Below, piece by piece: positions 20,202 through 30,199 of a stretch of DNA of 64,000 bases. Position 1 is the stretch's first letter; the number at the start of each line of letters is the position of its first letter. Made by a program: the position numbers and the translations under genes. Origin of the DNA: Sphingomonas montana (GTDB lineage: Bacteria > Pseudomonadota > Alphaproteobacteria > Sphingomonadales > Sphingomonadaceae); assembly GCF_001956315.1 (NCBI RefSeq), contig NZ_MOLY01000045.1, forward strand, positions 62,001-126,000, given 5' to 3'. The notes below the pieces were generated by a model. It worked only from the letters and a program-made list of their open reading frames with translations, had not been told where the DNA came from and did no database searches.

Positions 20202-21569
20202 TCAGCGACGCACGCCACCCTTCAGCTTCGATTTCTTGATCAGGTCGCCATATTGATGTGCGAGCAGATGGCTCTGGATCTGGGTCACCGTGTCGATCGT
20301 GACGTTGACGACGATCAGCAGACTCGTCCCGCCCAGGTAGAAGGGGATACCGGCGCGTGCGACGATATATTCGGGCACCAGACAGATGAAGGTCAGGTAT
20401 CCCGCGCCCAGCACCGTGATACGGGTCAGCACATAATCGAGATAGTCCGCAGTCGACTTGCCCGGCCGGATGCCCGGCACGAAACCGCCGTAGCGCTTCA
20501 GATTGTCGGCCGTCTCCTCCGGGTTGAACACCACGGCGGTGTAGAAGAAGCAGAAGAAGATGATGCCGGCCGCATAGAGCGACATGTAGAGCGGCGTGCC
20601 GTGCGCCAGATACTGGTTCAGCCCGATCAGGAAGTCGCCCCACGCGCTGTCGCCCTCGACGCGCTTGCCCGCGAACTGCGAGATGGTCAGCGGCATCAGC
20701 AGCAATGAGGATGCGAAGATCGGCGGAATCACGTTGGCGGTGTTGATCTTCAGCGGAAGATGGCTCTTATCCGCCTGCATCATGCCGCGCGCGGTCTGGC
20801 GCTTGGGATACTGGATCAGCACGCGGCGCTGCGCGCGTTCCATAAAGCAGATGAACAGGATCAGCCCGATCACCAGCGCCAGCACGCCGATGATGAGGAT
20901 CGGCGACAGCGAACCGGTGCGGCCGCCTTCCAGCACGTTGACGATCGTCGTCGGGATGGCGGCAACGATGCCCGCCATGATGATCAGCGACACGCCGTTG
21001 CCGATGCCGCGGCTGGTGATCTGCTCACCCAGCCACATCAGGAACATCGTGCCGCCGATCAGCGACAGCACCGTCGTGAAACGGAACAGATACGGGTCGA
21101 CCACCACCGCGGCGATGCCCTGCGTGCTGCCCCAGCTTTCGAGCCCCACCGCGATGAAATAGGCCTGGATCGCGGTCAGCCCGACCGTCCCGTACCGGGT
21201 ATACTGGTTGAGCTTCTTGCGGCCGCTTTCGCCTTCCTTCTTGATCGCGGCAAGCTGCGGGCTGAGCGAGGTCGCCAGCTGCACCACGATCGACGCCGTG
21301 ATGTAGGGCATGACGCCCAGCGCGATGAGGCTCATCCGCTCCAGGCTGCCGCCCGAGAAGGTGTTGAAGAAGTCGAGCACCCCGCCGCGAGTCTGCGAGA
21401 ACAGCACCTCCAGCGCGCGCGGGTCGATCCCCGGCAGCGGCACATGGCTGAGCAGCCGGAACACGATCAGCGCGCCCAGCGTGAACCACAGGCGCTTCTT
21501 GAGGTCGGTTGCCTTGGAGAATTGCGACAGGCTGACATTGGCTGCCAACTGTTCCGCTGCGGATGCCAT
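20202..21569 (-). CDS. secY: Preprotein translocase subunit SecY
   Basis: 455 residues with ten membrane helices. Conserved features are the plug region after VPLPGID, GIGNGVSLIIMAGI, and the RITVLGAGYL loop near the C-terminus. It forms the SecYEG channel. A terminator-like hairpin ends only 19 nt before the start codon (see separate entry), so expression may be set by read-through. Confidence 0.98.
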   Translation of the reverse strand: MASAAEQLAANVSLSQFSKATDLKKRLWFTLGALIVFRLLSHVPLPGIDPRALEVLFSQTRGGVLDFFNTFSGGSLERMSLIALGVMPYITASIVVQLATSLSPQLAAIKKEGESGRKKLNQYTRYGTVGLTAIQAYFIAVGLESWGSTQGIAAVVVDPYLFRFTTVLSLIGGTMFLMWLGEQITSRGIGNGVSLIIMAGIVAAIPTTIVNVLEGGRTGSLSPILIIGVLALVIGLILFICFMERAQRRVLIQYPKRQTARGMMQADKSHLPLKINTANVIPPIFASSLLLMPLTISQFAGKRVEGDSAWGDFLIGLNQYLAHGTPLYMSLYAAGIIFFCFFYTAVVFNPEETADNLKRYGGFVPGIRPGKSTADYLDYVLTRITVLGAGYLTFICLVPEYIVARAGIPFYLGGTSLLIVVNVTIDTVTQIQSHLLAHQYGDLIKKSKLKGGVRR

Positions 21570-21587
21570 GGAGTATGAAACCTCGGT

Positions 21588-21631
21588 AAAAACAAATGCG
21601 GCGGCGGAGTGCGATCATGCCCTCCGCCGCC
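21588..21631 (-). terminator. Intrinsic terminator/attenuator between rplO and secY
   Basis: A perfect 10-bp GC-rich stem (GGCGGCGGAG with CTCCGCCGCC, 21600-21631), 12-nt loop, is followed on the minus strand by GCATTTGTTTTTACC. The T-tract ends 19 nt before the secY ATG, leaving no room for a downstream promoter, so it would have to work as a partial terminator. Confidence 0.7.
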
Positions 21632-21686
21632 TCATATAGCCCGTGTCGTCCGCTTGTCTAATAAGCCCGACGCGGGATCAGACGGC

Positions 21687-22241
21687 TCAGGCCTTCGCCG
21701 CGGCCTTCTTCTCGGCCTTGTCGGCCGCGCGCACGGTCTGGACCGTACGATGCTTGGCCTTCGCCTTCTCGGCGGCAGGCTGCACGTAGATCACGTCGAC
21801 GGTGCCGCCGGCCGCTTCGATCGCTTCCTTGGCGCCTTTGGACACGCCGGCAACGTTGAAGCTGAGCTTCATCGAGAAGTCGCCCTTGCCCAGAATGCGC
21901 ACGCCGTCCTTGCCGCCGCGGGCAACGCCCACGGCCTGCAGCGCGGCATGATCGATCACGCCGTCGCTCGCCAGCGCGCCGGCCTCGACCAGCTTCTGGA
22001 TCTGGCCGAGATTCACCTCGGCATAATCCTTGGCGAAGATGTTGTTGAAGCCGCGCTTCGGGATCCGCATGTGCAGCGCCATCTGGCCGCCTTCGAAGCC
22101 CTTGATGGACACACCGGAACGGCTCTTCTGGCCCTTCTGACCGCGGCCGGCCGTCTTGCCCAAGCCCGAACCGATACCACGGCCGACCCGGACGCGGCTC
22201 TTGCGCGCGCCGTCATTGTCACGGATTTCATTGAGTTTCAT
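21687..22241 (-). CDS. rplO: 50S ribosomal protein L15
   Basis: 184 residues from ATG 22241 ([20 protein letters not shown]). The Gly-rich [18 protein letters not shown] block is typical. A Lys/Ala-rich tail of ~35 residues makes it longer than E. coli L15 (144). It is separated from rpmD by a terminator and a transporter gene. Confidence 0.97.
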   Translation of the reverse strand: MKLNEIRDNDGARKSRVRVGRGIGSGLGKTAGRGQKGQKSRSGVSIKGFEGGQMALHMRIPKRGFNNIFAKDYAEVNLGQIQKLVEAGALASDGVIDHAALQAVGVARGGKDGVRILGKGDFSMKLSFNVAGVSKGAKEAIEAAGGTVDVIYVQPAAEKAKAKHRTVQTVRAADKAEKKAAAKA

Positions 22242-22352
22242 GGGGTAGCACTCGCTTTCGCTATGTTCGCGCGGGATGGGAAGCGGTGGCGCATAGCGGC
22301 AAGTCGCCGGCTTGTCACGTCCGCGTTGCATGCGGAGCGGATCGTCCCGCCG

Positions 22353-23417
22353 TCACGCCTGAGGCTGTGCCGCCGCATGCCCGTCGTCTCCCCGGTCCGG
22401 GACGATCCGGTCGAGCAGGGCGGCGGCGGTCCGCACGAACGGCAGCGCGATGACCGCACCGACCACGTTGAACAGCACATGGGCGTTCGCGATCCGCTGC
22501 CCCGTCTCTCCGGCCGACCATGTCCCGAACCGGGTCAGCCCGTCGATCAGCAGCACGCCGGCCAGGACCGACACGATGTTGAACAGCAGATGGAACACAC
22601 CCGCCTTCACCGCCGCGCGCGACCGGCCGATCGTGGCGAGCAACGTATCGGCGCAGGTGCCGATCTCCGCCCCCAGCATGATCGCGATCCCGGCCGGCAG
22701 GGTGATGAGCCCCCCACCCGCCAGCGTGATGACGATGCCCATCATCGCGGACGAGGACTGGATCGCCAATGTCGCCAGCGCGCCGGCCAGGACGCCGAGC
22801 CAGGGGTTCTCGAACTGTTTCAGCGTAGCGAGGATCAGCGGACTGTCGCGCAACGGATCGGCCGCCGTGCCGATGATGTTGAGCCCGAACAGGACAAGCC
22901 CGAGCCCGAGCAGGACCCGACTATACCGGGCCGCACTCTCACCCTTGCCGACCATCTTCCACGACATGGCCGCCGCGATCAGGACCGGGGCGAACTTGTC
23001 GACGTCCCATGCGAAGAGCTGGCTGGAAAAGGTCGTGCCGATATTGCTGCCGAGGATCATCGGCAGGACCATGCCGAACGTCATCATCCCCGCGTCGACC
23101 ATCGTGATGAGGAGGATGATGACGACCGACGACGAGTCGAGCGCGACGGTGGCGACCGTCCCGAACCCCAGCGCCGCGAACCGGTTCGCCGCGAAACGTT
23201 TGAGCGCGGACCGCACCCCTTCGCCGGCCATATCCTTGAGCGCGGTCGCCAGGATGTCCACACCGTACAGAAAGAGCGCCAGCCCGCCCAACGCCCCCAT
23301 GGCGAGCGTCAGCCAGTCGATCGGGGGCGTGGCGGTCGCCGGTGCAGCGCCGGCCACGCTCGTGCCCCACGCCGCCGCGAATATCGCAATCACCGCACTC
23401 CTACCGATCCATGCCAC
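22353..23417 (-). CDS. Na/Pi-cotransporter family protein
   Basis: 354 residues, an integral membrane protein with two inverted repeat units of the PF02690 type: LDSSSVVIILL and IQSSSAMMGIVI, each with the QSSS-like substrate motif, and GSNIGTTF / GAEIGTC companions. It lacks the PhoU-like cytosolic tail of many bacterial members. It probably imports phosphate with sodium, but other anions are possible. It stands between rpmD and rplO, which are normally adjacent. Confidence 0.88.
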   Translation of the reverse strand: MAWIGRSAVIAIFAAAWGTSVAGAAPATATPPIDWLTLAMGALGGLALFLYGVDILATALKDMAGEGVRSALKRFAANRFAALGFGTVATVALDSSSVVIILLITMVDAGMMTFGMVLPMILGSNIGTTFSSQLFAWDVDKFAPVLIAAAMSWKMVGKGESAARYSRVLLGLGLVLFGLNIIGTAADPLRDSPLILATLKQFENPWLGVLAGALATLAIQSSSAMMGIVITLAGGGLITLPAGIAIMLGAEIGTCADTLLATIGRSRAAVKAGVFHLLFNIVSVLAGVLLIDGLTRFGTWSAGETGQRIANAHVLFNVVGAVIALPFVRTAAALLDRIVPDRGDDGHAAAQPQA

Positions 23418-23939
23418 ACCCGCTACCCCCGCCGACGAGATGCAAGGCTGACAGCGGCTCGTGACAGATTAGCGATGGCGCCAGACGCAACCGGCACCGC
23501 GTCCACTAATAGAATGACGCCATATTCCGACAGAGATGCGACCGACCGGCGCAATGCCCTCGCCGAACCGGCGACTGCCGGGATCGGCGTCGGAAATACC
23601 GCTGCGGACATGATGCGCCGAAGGCGGACCAGTCCGTTTGGCTCTGAGACCGCAACGCCACCCCGCCGCCCGTTTGGTTCAAGCTTGTGGAGAACCGAAA
23701 CTGGATATCGGCATCTTCCGTCCGAAAGAAGCAATTCAACCCGCCAAGGCCGCTCCGCCGTGATCTGCGCGCATAACAAGATGCGGAGAGTGCTGTCGCT
23801 TCGCCAACAATATCGCAGCCGAGACGCACCCTTACCGACTTCGCTTCTCACGCTCCGCAGTGCCGACGAGACAACAAAAAAAAGCCGCCCCACCCTTGCG
23901 GGTGAGACGGCTTTTACGGACCGATAAAAGCCGAAAGCC
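23418..23939. other. Gap between Na/Pi gene and rpmD: no gene seen
   Basis: About 520 nt. Apart from the rpmD terminator at its right end nothing coding was accepted; the one longer minus-strand frame (23423-23893) starts inside the terminator and has no protein-like composition. The region must hold the promoter for the transporter gene, but none was identified with confidence. It is less GC-rich than its surroundings. Confidence 0.5.
23876..23915 (-). terminator. Intrinsic terminator after rpmD
   Basis: A stem of 16 positions with two mismatches and a TTGC-type loop (23880-23915) lies 25 nt past the rpmD stop; its A-rich left edge gives a run of eight T on the minus strand. This is a strong end to the S10-spc transcript. 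Confidence 0.85.
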
Positions 23940-24116
23940 TCAGCCTTCGATCTTCACCATGTGCGCGACCTTGCGGATCATGCCGCGGACCGAAGGAGTG
24001 TCCTCCAGTTCGCTGGTCTTGTGCATCTTGTTGAGCCCCAGACCCACCAGCGTGGCACGCTGGCTGGGTTCGCGGCGGATCGGGGATCCGGTCTGGGTGA
24101 CCTTGATGGTTGCCAT
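23940..24116 (-). CDS. rpmD: 50S ribosomal protein L30
   Basis: 58 residues: [20 protein letters not shown], then [11 protein letters not shown] and a C-terminal [16 protein letters not shown]. Length and sequence match L30. It follows rpsE by 5 nt and is the last gene before the terminator. Confidence 0.96.
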   Translation of the reverse strand: MATIKVTQTGSPIRREPSQRATLVGLGLNKMHKTSELEDTPSVRGMIRKVAHMVKIEG

Positions 24117-24121
24117 GTCGA

Positions 24122-24907
24122 TTACTCCGCGATCGCAGCCGCGTCGGCTTCGGCAACCTCGGCGGAAGCACCACCACGACCCAGCAGGTCGGCGATCTTC
24201 TTGCCGCGGCGCTGTGCCACCGACTTCGGACTGGTCTGTTCCGTCAACGCTTCGAACGTCGCGCGGATCATGTTGTAGGGGTTGTTCGTGCCGACCGACT
24301 TGGTCACCACGTCGGCCACGCCGAGGCTTTCGAAGATGGCGCGCATTGGGCCACCCGCAATGATGCCCGTACCGGCCGGTGCCGAACGCAGATAAACCAT
24401 GCCCGCACCGAAATGACCGCGGCCATCATGGTGAAGCGTGCGACCTTCGCGTAGCGGAACGCGGATCATCGCCTTCTTGGCAGCGGCCGTCGCTTTGGTG
24501 ATGGCTTCCGGCACTTCGCGTGCCTTGCCGTGGCCAAACCCGACCCGGCCCTTGCCGTCACCGACGACAACCAGCGCCGCAAAGCCGAAGCGCTTGCCGC
24601 CCTTGACCGTCTTCGACACGCGGTTGATGTGGACGAGCTTCTCGATCAGCTCTTCGCCACCATCGTCGCTGCCGCCACGCTGGCCGTCGCGCCGACCACG
24701 GTTGCCGTCACGACCACCGCGCTGGCCACCGGGGCCGCTACGGTTGCCGCCGGGGCCACCGCGACCGGCACCACCGCCGGGACCGCCACGACCGCCACCG
24801 GGACCGCCACGACCGGGGCCGCCCGGACCACGATTGTCGCCGCGAGGCTGCTCGGTCGGTGCCGGCGCGCTCTCGGGAGCCGCCTGGTTCTGGATTTCGT
24901 CAGCCAT
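24122..24907 (-). CDS. rpsE: 30S ribosomal protein S5 with Gly/Arg-rich N-terminal extension
   Basis: 261 residues against ~167 in E. coli. The S5 core begins near residue 84 ([15 protein letters not shown]) and includes [14 protein letters not shown] and [15 protein letters not shown]-like segments. Residues ~21-83 are a low-complexity GGPGR/RGG stretch. Such extensions could bind RNA, but no function is known to me. It abuts rplR. Confidence 0.96.
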   Translation of the reverse strand: MADEIQNQAAPESAPAPTEQPRGDNRGPGGPGRGGPGGGRGGPGGGAGRGGPGGNRSGPGGQRGGRDGNRGRRDGQRGGSDDGGEELIEKLVHINRVSKTVKGGKRFGFAALVVVGDGKGRVGFGHGKAREVPEAITKATAAAKKAMIRVPLREGRTLHHDGRGHFGAGMVYLRSAPAGTGIIAGGPMRAIFESLGVADVVTKSVGTNNPYNMIRATFEALTEQTSPKSVAQRRGKKIADLLGRGGASAEVAEADAAAIAE

Positions 24908-25261
24908 TTAGAACTCCAATCCGCCTTCGCGGGCCGCATCGGCGAGCGCCTTGACGCGCCCGTGGAACAGGAAGCCACCGCGATCGAACACGACGCGGGT
25001 CACGCCCGCCGCCGAAGCCCGTTCGGCCACGCGCTTGCCGACATTCGCCGCGGCTTCCGCCGTTGCGCCGGTCGTGCCGCGCACGTCCTTGTCGAGCGAG
25101 GACGCGGACGCGACGGTCCGACCCTGCGCATCGTCAATGATCTGGGCGTAGATGTGACGCCCCGAACGATGGATCGACAGCCGGGGACGGGCCCCACCCT
25201 TGGCACGAAGTGCCGTGCGGACGCGCTGGCGCCGCTTTGCAAAGAGAGACAGCTTGGCCAT
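24908..25261 (-). CDS. rplR: 50S ribosomal protein L18
   Basis: 117 residues, normal length, a 5S rRNA-binding protein. Conserved [20 protein letters not shown] and the C-terminal [20 protein letters not shown] are present. Start overlaps the rplF stop by one base (TAATG). Confidence 0.97.
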   Translation of the reverse strand: MAKLSLFAKRRQRVRTALRAKGGARPRLSIHRSGRHIYAQIIDDAQGRTVASASSLDKDVRGTTGATAEAAANVGKRVAERASAAGVTRVVFDRGGFLFHGRVKALADAAREGGLEF

Positions 25262-25794
25262 TACTTCTTCTTCCCTTCCTTGCGGAAGATGAACTCGCCG
25301 GCATATTTGATGCCCTTGCCCTTGTAGGGCTCCGGCTTGCGCCAGCGGCGAATCTCGGCCGCGACCTGCCCGACCTTCTGCTTGTCGTTGCCGGTGATGT
25401 TGATCGTCGTCTGGTCAGGCGTCGCGATCGTAATCCCCTCGGGGATCTCGTAGTTCACGTCGTGGCTGTAGCCGAGCTGAAGCTTCAGCGTCTTGCCCTG
25501 CAGGTTGGCACGGTAACCGACGCCGGTGATGAGCAGCTTCTTGGTGAAGCCGTCCGTCACGCCGGTGACCAGGTTCTGTACCATCGTGCGCTGCATGCCC
25601 CAGAAGGACCGCGCCCGCTTGGTCTCGTTGGCCGGCATGACCTGCACGCCGCCGTCCTCGACCGAGTAGGTAACCTCGTCCTGCATCGGCAGCGTGAGGG
25701 TCCCCTTGGGCCCCTTCACCGACAGCAGCTTGCCTTCGATCTTGGCTTCGACGCCCGCGGGCATCGGAACCGGCTTCTTACCGATGCGGCTCAT
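25261..25794 (-). CDS. rplF: 50S ribosomal protein L6
   Basis: 177 residues; [16 protein letters not shown] start and the conserved rRNA-binding end [13 protein letters not shown]. Two similar L6 folds are expected. Overlaps rpsH by one base. Confidence 0.98.
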   Translation of the reverse strand: MSRIGKKPVPMPAGVEAKIEGKLLSVKGPKGTLTLPMQDEVTYSVEDGGVQVMPANETKRARSFWGMQRTMVQNLVTGVTDGFTKKLLITGVGYRANLQGKTLKLQLGYSHDVNYEIPEGITIATPDQTTINITGNDKQKVGQVAAEIRRWRKPEPYKGKGIKYAGEFIFRKEGKKK

Positions 25795-26189
25795 CAGAAC
25801 ACCTCTGCGAGGACTTCGCCGCCGACATTCTGGTCGCGCGCTTCCGCGTCGGACAGAACACCCTTGGGCGTCGAAACGATGGTGATGCCCAGGCCGTTGC
25901 GGATCCGGGGAAGCTCCTGGCTCCCCGAATAGACGCGGCGGCCGGGCTTGGAGACACGTGCGACATGCTGGATCGCCGGCTGGCCCTCGAAATATTTCAA
26001 CTCGATACGCAGACCATCATGGCCGGCGACCGGTTCGCTGGAATAACCGCGGATATAGCCTTCGCGCTGAAGGACATCGAGCACACGGGCACGCAGCTTG
26101 GATGCGGGGGAAACCACGCTATCTTTGCGCGCGCGCTGGCCGTTGCGGATGCGGGTGAGCAGGTCGCCCACGGGATCGGTCAAAGACAT
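25794..26189 (-). CDS. rpsH: 30S ribosomal protein S8
   Basis: 131 residues, start [18 protein letters not shown], conserved end [19 protein letters not shown]8 binds the central domain of 16S rRNA and in E. coli represses the spc operon; whether it does so here is not shown. Confidence 0.98.
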   Translation of the reverse strand: MSLTDPVGDLLTRIRNGQRARKDSVVSPASKLRARVLDVLQREGYIRGYSSEPVAGHDGLRIELKYFEGQPAIQHVARVSKPGRRVYSGSQELPRIRNGLGITIVSTPKGVLSDAEARDQNVGGEVLAEVF

Positions 26190-26198
26190 AAGGGGTCC

Positions 26199-26504
26199 TT
26201 ACCAGCTCGACTTCGTGACACCCGGAATCATGCCCTTGTTGGCAAGATCACGCAGGGTGATACGAGAGAGACGGAACTTTCGATAATAAGCACGCGGGCG
26301 GCCGGTCATCTCGCAGCGATTGCGTACCCGGGTAGGGTTCGCGTTGCGCGGGATTTCGGCCATCCGCAGCCGTGCGATGAGCCGCTCGGACTCATCATTG
26401 CCTTCGTCGTTTGCGATCGCCTTCAGTGCGGCATACTTGCCGGCATACTGCTTCACGAGCTTCTTGCGACGCTCGTTCTTGTTGATCGAACTCAGTTTCG
26501 CCAT
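26199..26504 (-). CDS. rpsN: 30S ribosomal protein S14 (zinc-free long form)
   Basis: 101 residues; ends [13 protein letters not shown]. Only one cysteine ([16 protein letters not shown]) is present where the zinc form has four, so this is the C-minus type used in most proteobacteria. Confidence 0.97.
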   Translation of the reverse strand: MAKLSSINKNERRKKLVKQYAGKYAALKAIANDEGNDESERLIARLRMAEIPRNANPTRVRNRCEMTGRPRAYYRKFRLSRITLRDLANKGMIPGVTKSSW

Positions 26505-26539
26505 GACTTAAGTTCTCTTTCCTACGGTCGGCACGCTTT

Positions 26540-27139
26540 TCAAGCGGCCTTCTTCTCTTCGGCCGGTGCTACCGGCTGCGGGAACGGGAAACCGAACAGG
26601 CGGAGCAGCTCGCGCGCTTCGTCATCGGTGTTGGCGGTGGTCGCGATGATCACGTCCATGCCGCGGACCTGGTCGACCTCGTCGTAGCTGATCTCCGGGA
26701 AGATCAGCTGTTCCTTCAGGCCGGTGGCATAGTTGCCACGGCCGTCGAACGACTTGTCGGACAGCCCGCGGAAATCGCGGACGCGTGGGAGCGCGATCGT
26801 GACGAACCGGTCGAGGAACTCGTACATCCGCTCACGGCGCAGGGTGACCTTGCAACCGATCGGCATGTGCTCGCGCAGCTTGAACTGGGCGATCGACTTC
26901 TTGGCCTTGGTCACGACAGCCTTCTGGCCGGCGATCTTGGTCATTTCGACCGCGGCCTTTTCGACCTTCTTCTTGTCCTGCGTGGCTTCGCCGACGCCCA
27001 TGTTGAGCACGATCTTGCTCAGCCGGGGCACCTGCATCGGGTTGGTATAACCGAACTTCTCGGTCATCGCCTTGACGATGCGGGCTTCGTAGTCCGCCTT
27101 GAGGCGCGGCGTGTAACGCTCGCTATTGGCTTCAGCCAC
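26540..27139 (-). CDS. rplE: 50S ribosomal protein L5
   Basis: 199 residues, slightly longer than E. coli (179) because of an Ala/Pro/Glu-rich tail ([11 protein letters not shown]). Conserved [15 protein letters not shown] and [17 protein letters not shown]. Overlaps the end of rplX by 8 nt. Confidence 0.98.
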   Translation of the reverse strand: MAEANSERYTPRLKADYEARIVKAMTEKFGYTNPMQVPRLSKIVLNMGVGEATQDKKKVEKAAVEMTKIAGQKAVVTKAKKSIAQFKLREHMPIGCKVTLRRERMYEFLDRFVTIALPRVRDFRGLSDKSFDGRGNYATGLKEQLIFPEISYDEVDQVRGMDVIIATTANTDDEARELLRLFGFPFPQPVAPAEEKKAA

Positions 27140-27452
27140 CGATCTTCTCCCCGGACTTCACGGCCACGCGGACCTTCTTGCCGTCGTGCATCTCGAACCG
27201 GACGCGCGTCGGCTTGCCCGTCTTGGGATCCTCCAGCGCAACCTTCGACACGTGCAACGGTGCCTCGAACCGATCGAGACCGCCCTCGGGCTGCCCCTGC
27301 GTCGGCTTCCGATGCCGCGTAGCGATATTCACGCCAGCGACGATCACCTTGGAATCCTTAGGCATCGCCTTGGTGATCTCACCATGCTTGCCCTTGTCCT
27401 TGCCGGACAGGATGACGACCTTGTCGCCTTTCTTGACCTTCATTCCGCTCAT
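27132..27452 (-). CDS. rplX: 50S ribosomal protein L24
   Basis: 106 residues from ATG 27452, which overlaps the rplN stop by one base (TGATG); ATG 27443 would give 103. KOW-type start [18 protein letters not shown]. Confidence 0.95.
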   Translation of the reverse strand: MSGMKVKKGDKVVILSGKDKGKHGEITKAMPKDSKVIVAGVNIATRHRKPTQGQPEGGLDRFEAPLHVSKVALEDPKTGKPTRVRFEMHDGKKVRVAVKSGEKIGG

Positions 27453-27820
27453 CACAACACCTCGGGGGCGAGCGAGATGATCTTCATGTGGTTCTTCGCA
27501 CGCAACTCGCGGACCACCGGGCCGAAGATACGGGTGCCGATCGGCTCCTCGTTCTTGTTGACCAGGACCGCGGCGTTGCCGTCGAAGCGGATTGTGGAAC
27601 CGTCGGGACGATGAATGTCCTTTGCAGTCCGCACGATCACCGCACGGTGAACGTCGCCCTTCTTAACCTTGCCGCGGGGTGCGGCTTCCTTGATCGATAC
27701 GACGATGATGTCGCCGACCGTCGCGAAACGACGCTTCGAGCCACCCAGCACCTTGATGCACTGGACGCGCTTTGCGCCGCTATTATCCGCGACATCGAGA
27801 TTGGACTGCATCTGGATCAT
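27452..27820 (-). CDS. rplN: 50S ribosomal protein L14
   Basis: 122 residues, exact family length. Start [20 protein letters not shown]; basic segment [16 protein letters not shown]. Confidence 0.98.
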   Translation of the reverse strand: MIQMQSNLDVADNSGAKRVQCIKVLGGSKRRFATVGDIIVVSIKEAAPRGKVKKGDVHRAVIVRTAKDIHRPDGSTIRFDGNAAVLVNKNEEPIGTRIFGPVVRELRAKNHMKIISLAPEVL

Positions 27821-27834
27821 GTGTCAGTCCTCCT

Positions 27835-28098
27835 TCAGGCGGCTGCGACGGGCGTCGCGTGGGTATCGACGCGGTCGAGCACCTTCCACGACTTGAGCTT
27901 GGAAATCGGCGCGCACTCTTCGATCCGGACCGTCTCGCCTTCGCGGAACGTGTTCGCCTCATCGTGCGCATGATATTTCTTCGAACGCCGCATGATCTTG
28001 CCGTACACAGGGTGCTTAACCTTGCGCTCGACCTTGACCACGATCGTCTTGTCGGTCTTGTCGGAGACCACCGTTCCGGTCAGCACGCGCTTCGGCAT
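27835..28098 (-). CDS. rpsQ: 30S ribosomal protein S17
   Basis: 87 residues. Start [20 protein letters not shown] and the conserved [13 protein letters not shown] end identify it. Confidence 0.97.
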   Translation of the reverse strand: MPKRVLTGTVVSDKTDKTIVVKVERKVKHPVYGKIMRRSKKYHAHDEANTFREGETVRIEECAPISKLKSWKVLDRVDTHATPVAAA

Positions 28099-28110
28099 GG
28101 CTGGCGCTCC

Positions 28111-28314
28111 TTACTTGGCAGCCGAGCGGTTACGCTCGGTCTGCAGGGTCTTGATCTGCGCGATCGTCCGGCGGACCACACGTACCCGGCTGGGCTTTTC
28201 CAGCTGGTTGGTGGCGGCCTGGAAACGCAGGTTGAACTGCTCCCGCTTCAGGTCCGACAGCTGGCTCGAAAGCTGGTCGTCGGTTGCGGACTTCATGTCT
28301 TCGATCTTCGCCAT
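28111..28314 (-). CDS. rpmC: 50S ribosomal protein L29
   Basis: 67 residues from ATG 28314 (MAKIEDMKSATDDQLSSQL), one base after the rplP stop region. Conserved LKREQFNLRFQ and RRTIAQIKTLQ. Confidence 0.95.
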   Translation of the reverse strand: MAKIEDMKSATDDQLSSQLSDLKREQFNLRFQAATNQLEKPSRVRVVRRTIAQIKTLQTERNRSAAK

Positions 28315-28315
28315 A

Positions 28316-28747
28316 TCACTCGGCCTCGTGGACGGACTCGCCCAGGCGGGCAACGACCTTGGTCTTGATGGGCAGCTTCTCCATCGCGCGCTCGAAAGCG
28401 ACGCGGGCGATCGGGCCGGGCACGCCGTCCAGTTCGAACAGGATGCGGCCGGGCTTCACGCGGGCGGCCCAGAATTCGGGCGAACCCTTGCCGGAACCCA
28501 TGCGGACTTCCGCCGGCTTCGACGAAACGGGCACGTCGGGGAAGATGCGGATCCACAAACGCCCCTGGCGCTTGATGTGACGCGTGATCGCGCGGCGGGC
28601 CGCTTCGATCTGGCGTGCGGTGATCCGGTCGGGCTCCATGGCCTTGAGACCGAAGGCACCGAAGTTGAGCGACGTACCGCCCTTGGCATCGCCATGGATG
28701 CGGCCCTTAAAGGCCTTGCGGAATTTCGTGCGCTTTGGTTGCAGCAT
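28316..28747 (-). CDS. rplP: 50S ribosomal protein L16
   Basis: 143 residues; [20 protein letters not shown] start and [19 protein letters not shown] core. The arginine that is hydroxylated in some species lies in the same region. Confidence 0.98.
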   Translation of the reverse strand: MLQPKRTKFRKAFKGRIHGDAKGGTSLNFGAFGLKAMEPDRITARQIEAARRAITRHIKRQGRLWIRIFPDVPVSSKPAEVRMGSGKGSPEFWAARVKPGRILFELDGVPGPIARVAFERAMEKLPIKTKVVARLGESVHEAE

Positions 28748-28795
28748 GTCTTGTACCTTCTGACACCGTAACGACGGTCGATCAGGCCAACTGAA

Positions 28796-28846
28796 TGAGG
28801 GGAGGCGCGGCCCTACGCGATTATCGCGCGGTGCGCCACCCCCTCA
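28796..28846 (-). promoter_or_regulatory. Large stem-loop between rpsC and rplP
   Basis: Outer arms TGAGGGG (28796-28802) and CCCCTCA (28840-28846) pair perfectly. After a small internal loop GGCGC/GCGCC pair, and an inner CGCG/CGCG hairpin follows. It fills half of the 102-nt gap between two genes that are adjacent in most bacteria. No U-tract follows on the minus strand. Confidence 0.6.
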
Positions 28847-28849
28847 TGT

Positions 28850-29545
28850 TCAGCGTGCCGGACGAACCCCCGACGTCTGTGCTTCCATCATGAGACGATC
28901 CTGCGCGAGCGGATCATGACCAAGGATTTCACCCTTGAAGATCCAGACCTTCACACCGCACACGCCATAGGCGGTGTGGGCTTCTGCCTCGGCATAATCG
29001 ACGTTCGCGCGCAGCGTGTGCAGCGGCACCCGGCCCTCGCGATACCATTCGGTCCGCGCGATTTCCGCGCCGCCCAGACGGCCGGCGCAGGTGATCCGGA
29101 TACCCTCGGCACCAAGCCGCAGCGCGGACTGCACCGCACGCTTCATGGCACGACGGAACGCGATGCGCCGCTCGAGCTGATCGGCGACGCCCTGCGCCAC
29201 AAGCTTCGAGTCGATCTCGGGCTTGCGGATCTCGACGATGTTCAGCGACACGTCGCTGGTGGTCATCTTGCCGAGCGTCCGGCGCAGCTTTTCGATGTCC
29301 GCGCCCTTCTTGCCGATGATTACGCCGGGGCGTGCAGCATAGATGGAGATGCGCGCGAGCTTCGCGGGACGCTCGATCACGACCTTGGAGATCGCGGCCT
29401 GCGGCAGCGAGGTCATGATGTGCTTGCGAATCTTCAAATCCTCGAGCAGCAGACGACCATAGTCGGCGCCTTCGGCGTACCAGCGGCTGTCCCAGGTGCG
29501 GTTGATCTGCAACCGCATCCCGATGGGATTGGATTTCTGACCCAT
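28850..29545 (-). CDS. rpsC: 30S ribosomal protein S3
   Basis: 231 residues: start [22 protein letters not shown] motif [14 protein letters not shown], and C-terminal domain with [13 protein letters not shown]. Overlaps rplV by one base. Confidence 0.98.
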   Translation of the reverse strand: MGQKSNPIGMRLQINRTWDSRWYAEGADYGRLLLEDLKIRKHIMTSLPQAAISKVVIERPAKLARISIYAARPGVIIGKKGADIEKLRRTLGKMTTSDVSLNIVEIRKPEIDSKLVAQGVADQLERRIAFRRAMKRAVQSALRLGAEGIRITCAGRLGGAEIARTEWYREGRVPLHTLRANVDYAEAEAHTAYGVCGVKVWIFKGEILGHDPLAQDRLMMEAQTSGVRPAR

Positions 29546-29922
29546 TATTCGGCCTCCTGCTCGCGGACGACGATCCGGACGCGCGAGAACGGCTTGATGA
29601 TCTGGGTCGAACGACCGCGGGCGCGCGTGGCGAACCGCTTCATGACCAGACCCTTGCCGACCGATGCTTCCTTCACGACGAGAGCGTCAACGTCGAGATT
29701 GTGGTTGTTTTCCGCATTGGCGATCGCGGAGGCGAGGCACTTGCGTACGTCGACGGCCATCGCCTTGGTGGAGAACTGAAGAATGTTCAGCGCATCGCTG
29801 GCCTTGCGGTTGCGGATGAGCGCAGCCACCAGGTTCAGCTTCTGCGGCGAACCGCGGACGGACGTGGCGACCGCAAGGGCCTCCTTTTCGCCGACGCGGC
29901 GTGGGCTAACGGACTTCGACAT
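29545..29922 (-). CDS. rplV: 50S ribosomal protein L22
   Basis: 125 residues with the conserved C-terminal [20 protein letters not shown], part of the exit-tunnel loop region. Overlaps rpsS. Confidence 0.97.
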   Translation of the reverse strand: MSKSVSPRRVGEKEALAVATSVRGSPQKLNLVAALIRNRKASDALNILQFSTKAMAVDVRKCLASAIANAENNHNLDVDALVVKEASVGKGLVMKRFATRARGRSTQIIKPFSRVRIVVREQEAE

Positions 29923-30197
29923 CAGCGCTTGCCCTTCTTGTCCGCGGCATGGCCGGGGAAGTAGCGCGTGGGCGCGAACTCACCGAGCTTCATTCCGACC
30001 ATGTCCTCGTTCACCGAGACGGGCACGAACTTGCGGCCGTTGTAGACGCTGAAGGTCAGCCCCACAAACTGCGGCAGGATCGTCGACCGACGCGACCACG
30101 TCTTGATGGCACCACGGGTGCCGCCGTCTGACGCCGCCTCGGCCTTCCGCAGAAGGTGGAGATCGACGAACGGACCTTTCCATACGGAGCGGGCCAT
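29922..30197 (-). CDS. rpsS: 30S ribosomal protein S19
   Basis: 91 residues from ATG 30197 ([20 protein letters not shown]). [15 protein letters not shown] end. The upstream open frame is rplB antisense-frame noise. Confidence 0.97.
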   Translation of the reverse strand: MARSVWKGPFVDLHLLRKAEAASDGGTRGAIKTWSRRSTILPQFVGLTFSVYNGRKFVPVSVNEDMVGMKLGEFAPTRYFPGHAADKKGKR

Positions 30198-30199
30198 GA

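Noticed and set aside
23423-23893. Minus-strand frame of 156 codons in the rpmD-transporter gap
   Set aside because: Start lies in the terminator U-tract, no RBS, no recognisable motif; a degraded gene cannot be fully excluded.
21609-23927. Plus-strand frame of 772 codons across rplO, the transporter and the gap
   Set aside because: Composition is Arg/Asp/His-rich as in other shadows; runs through a terminator.
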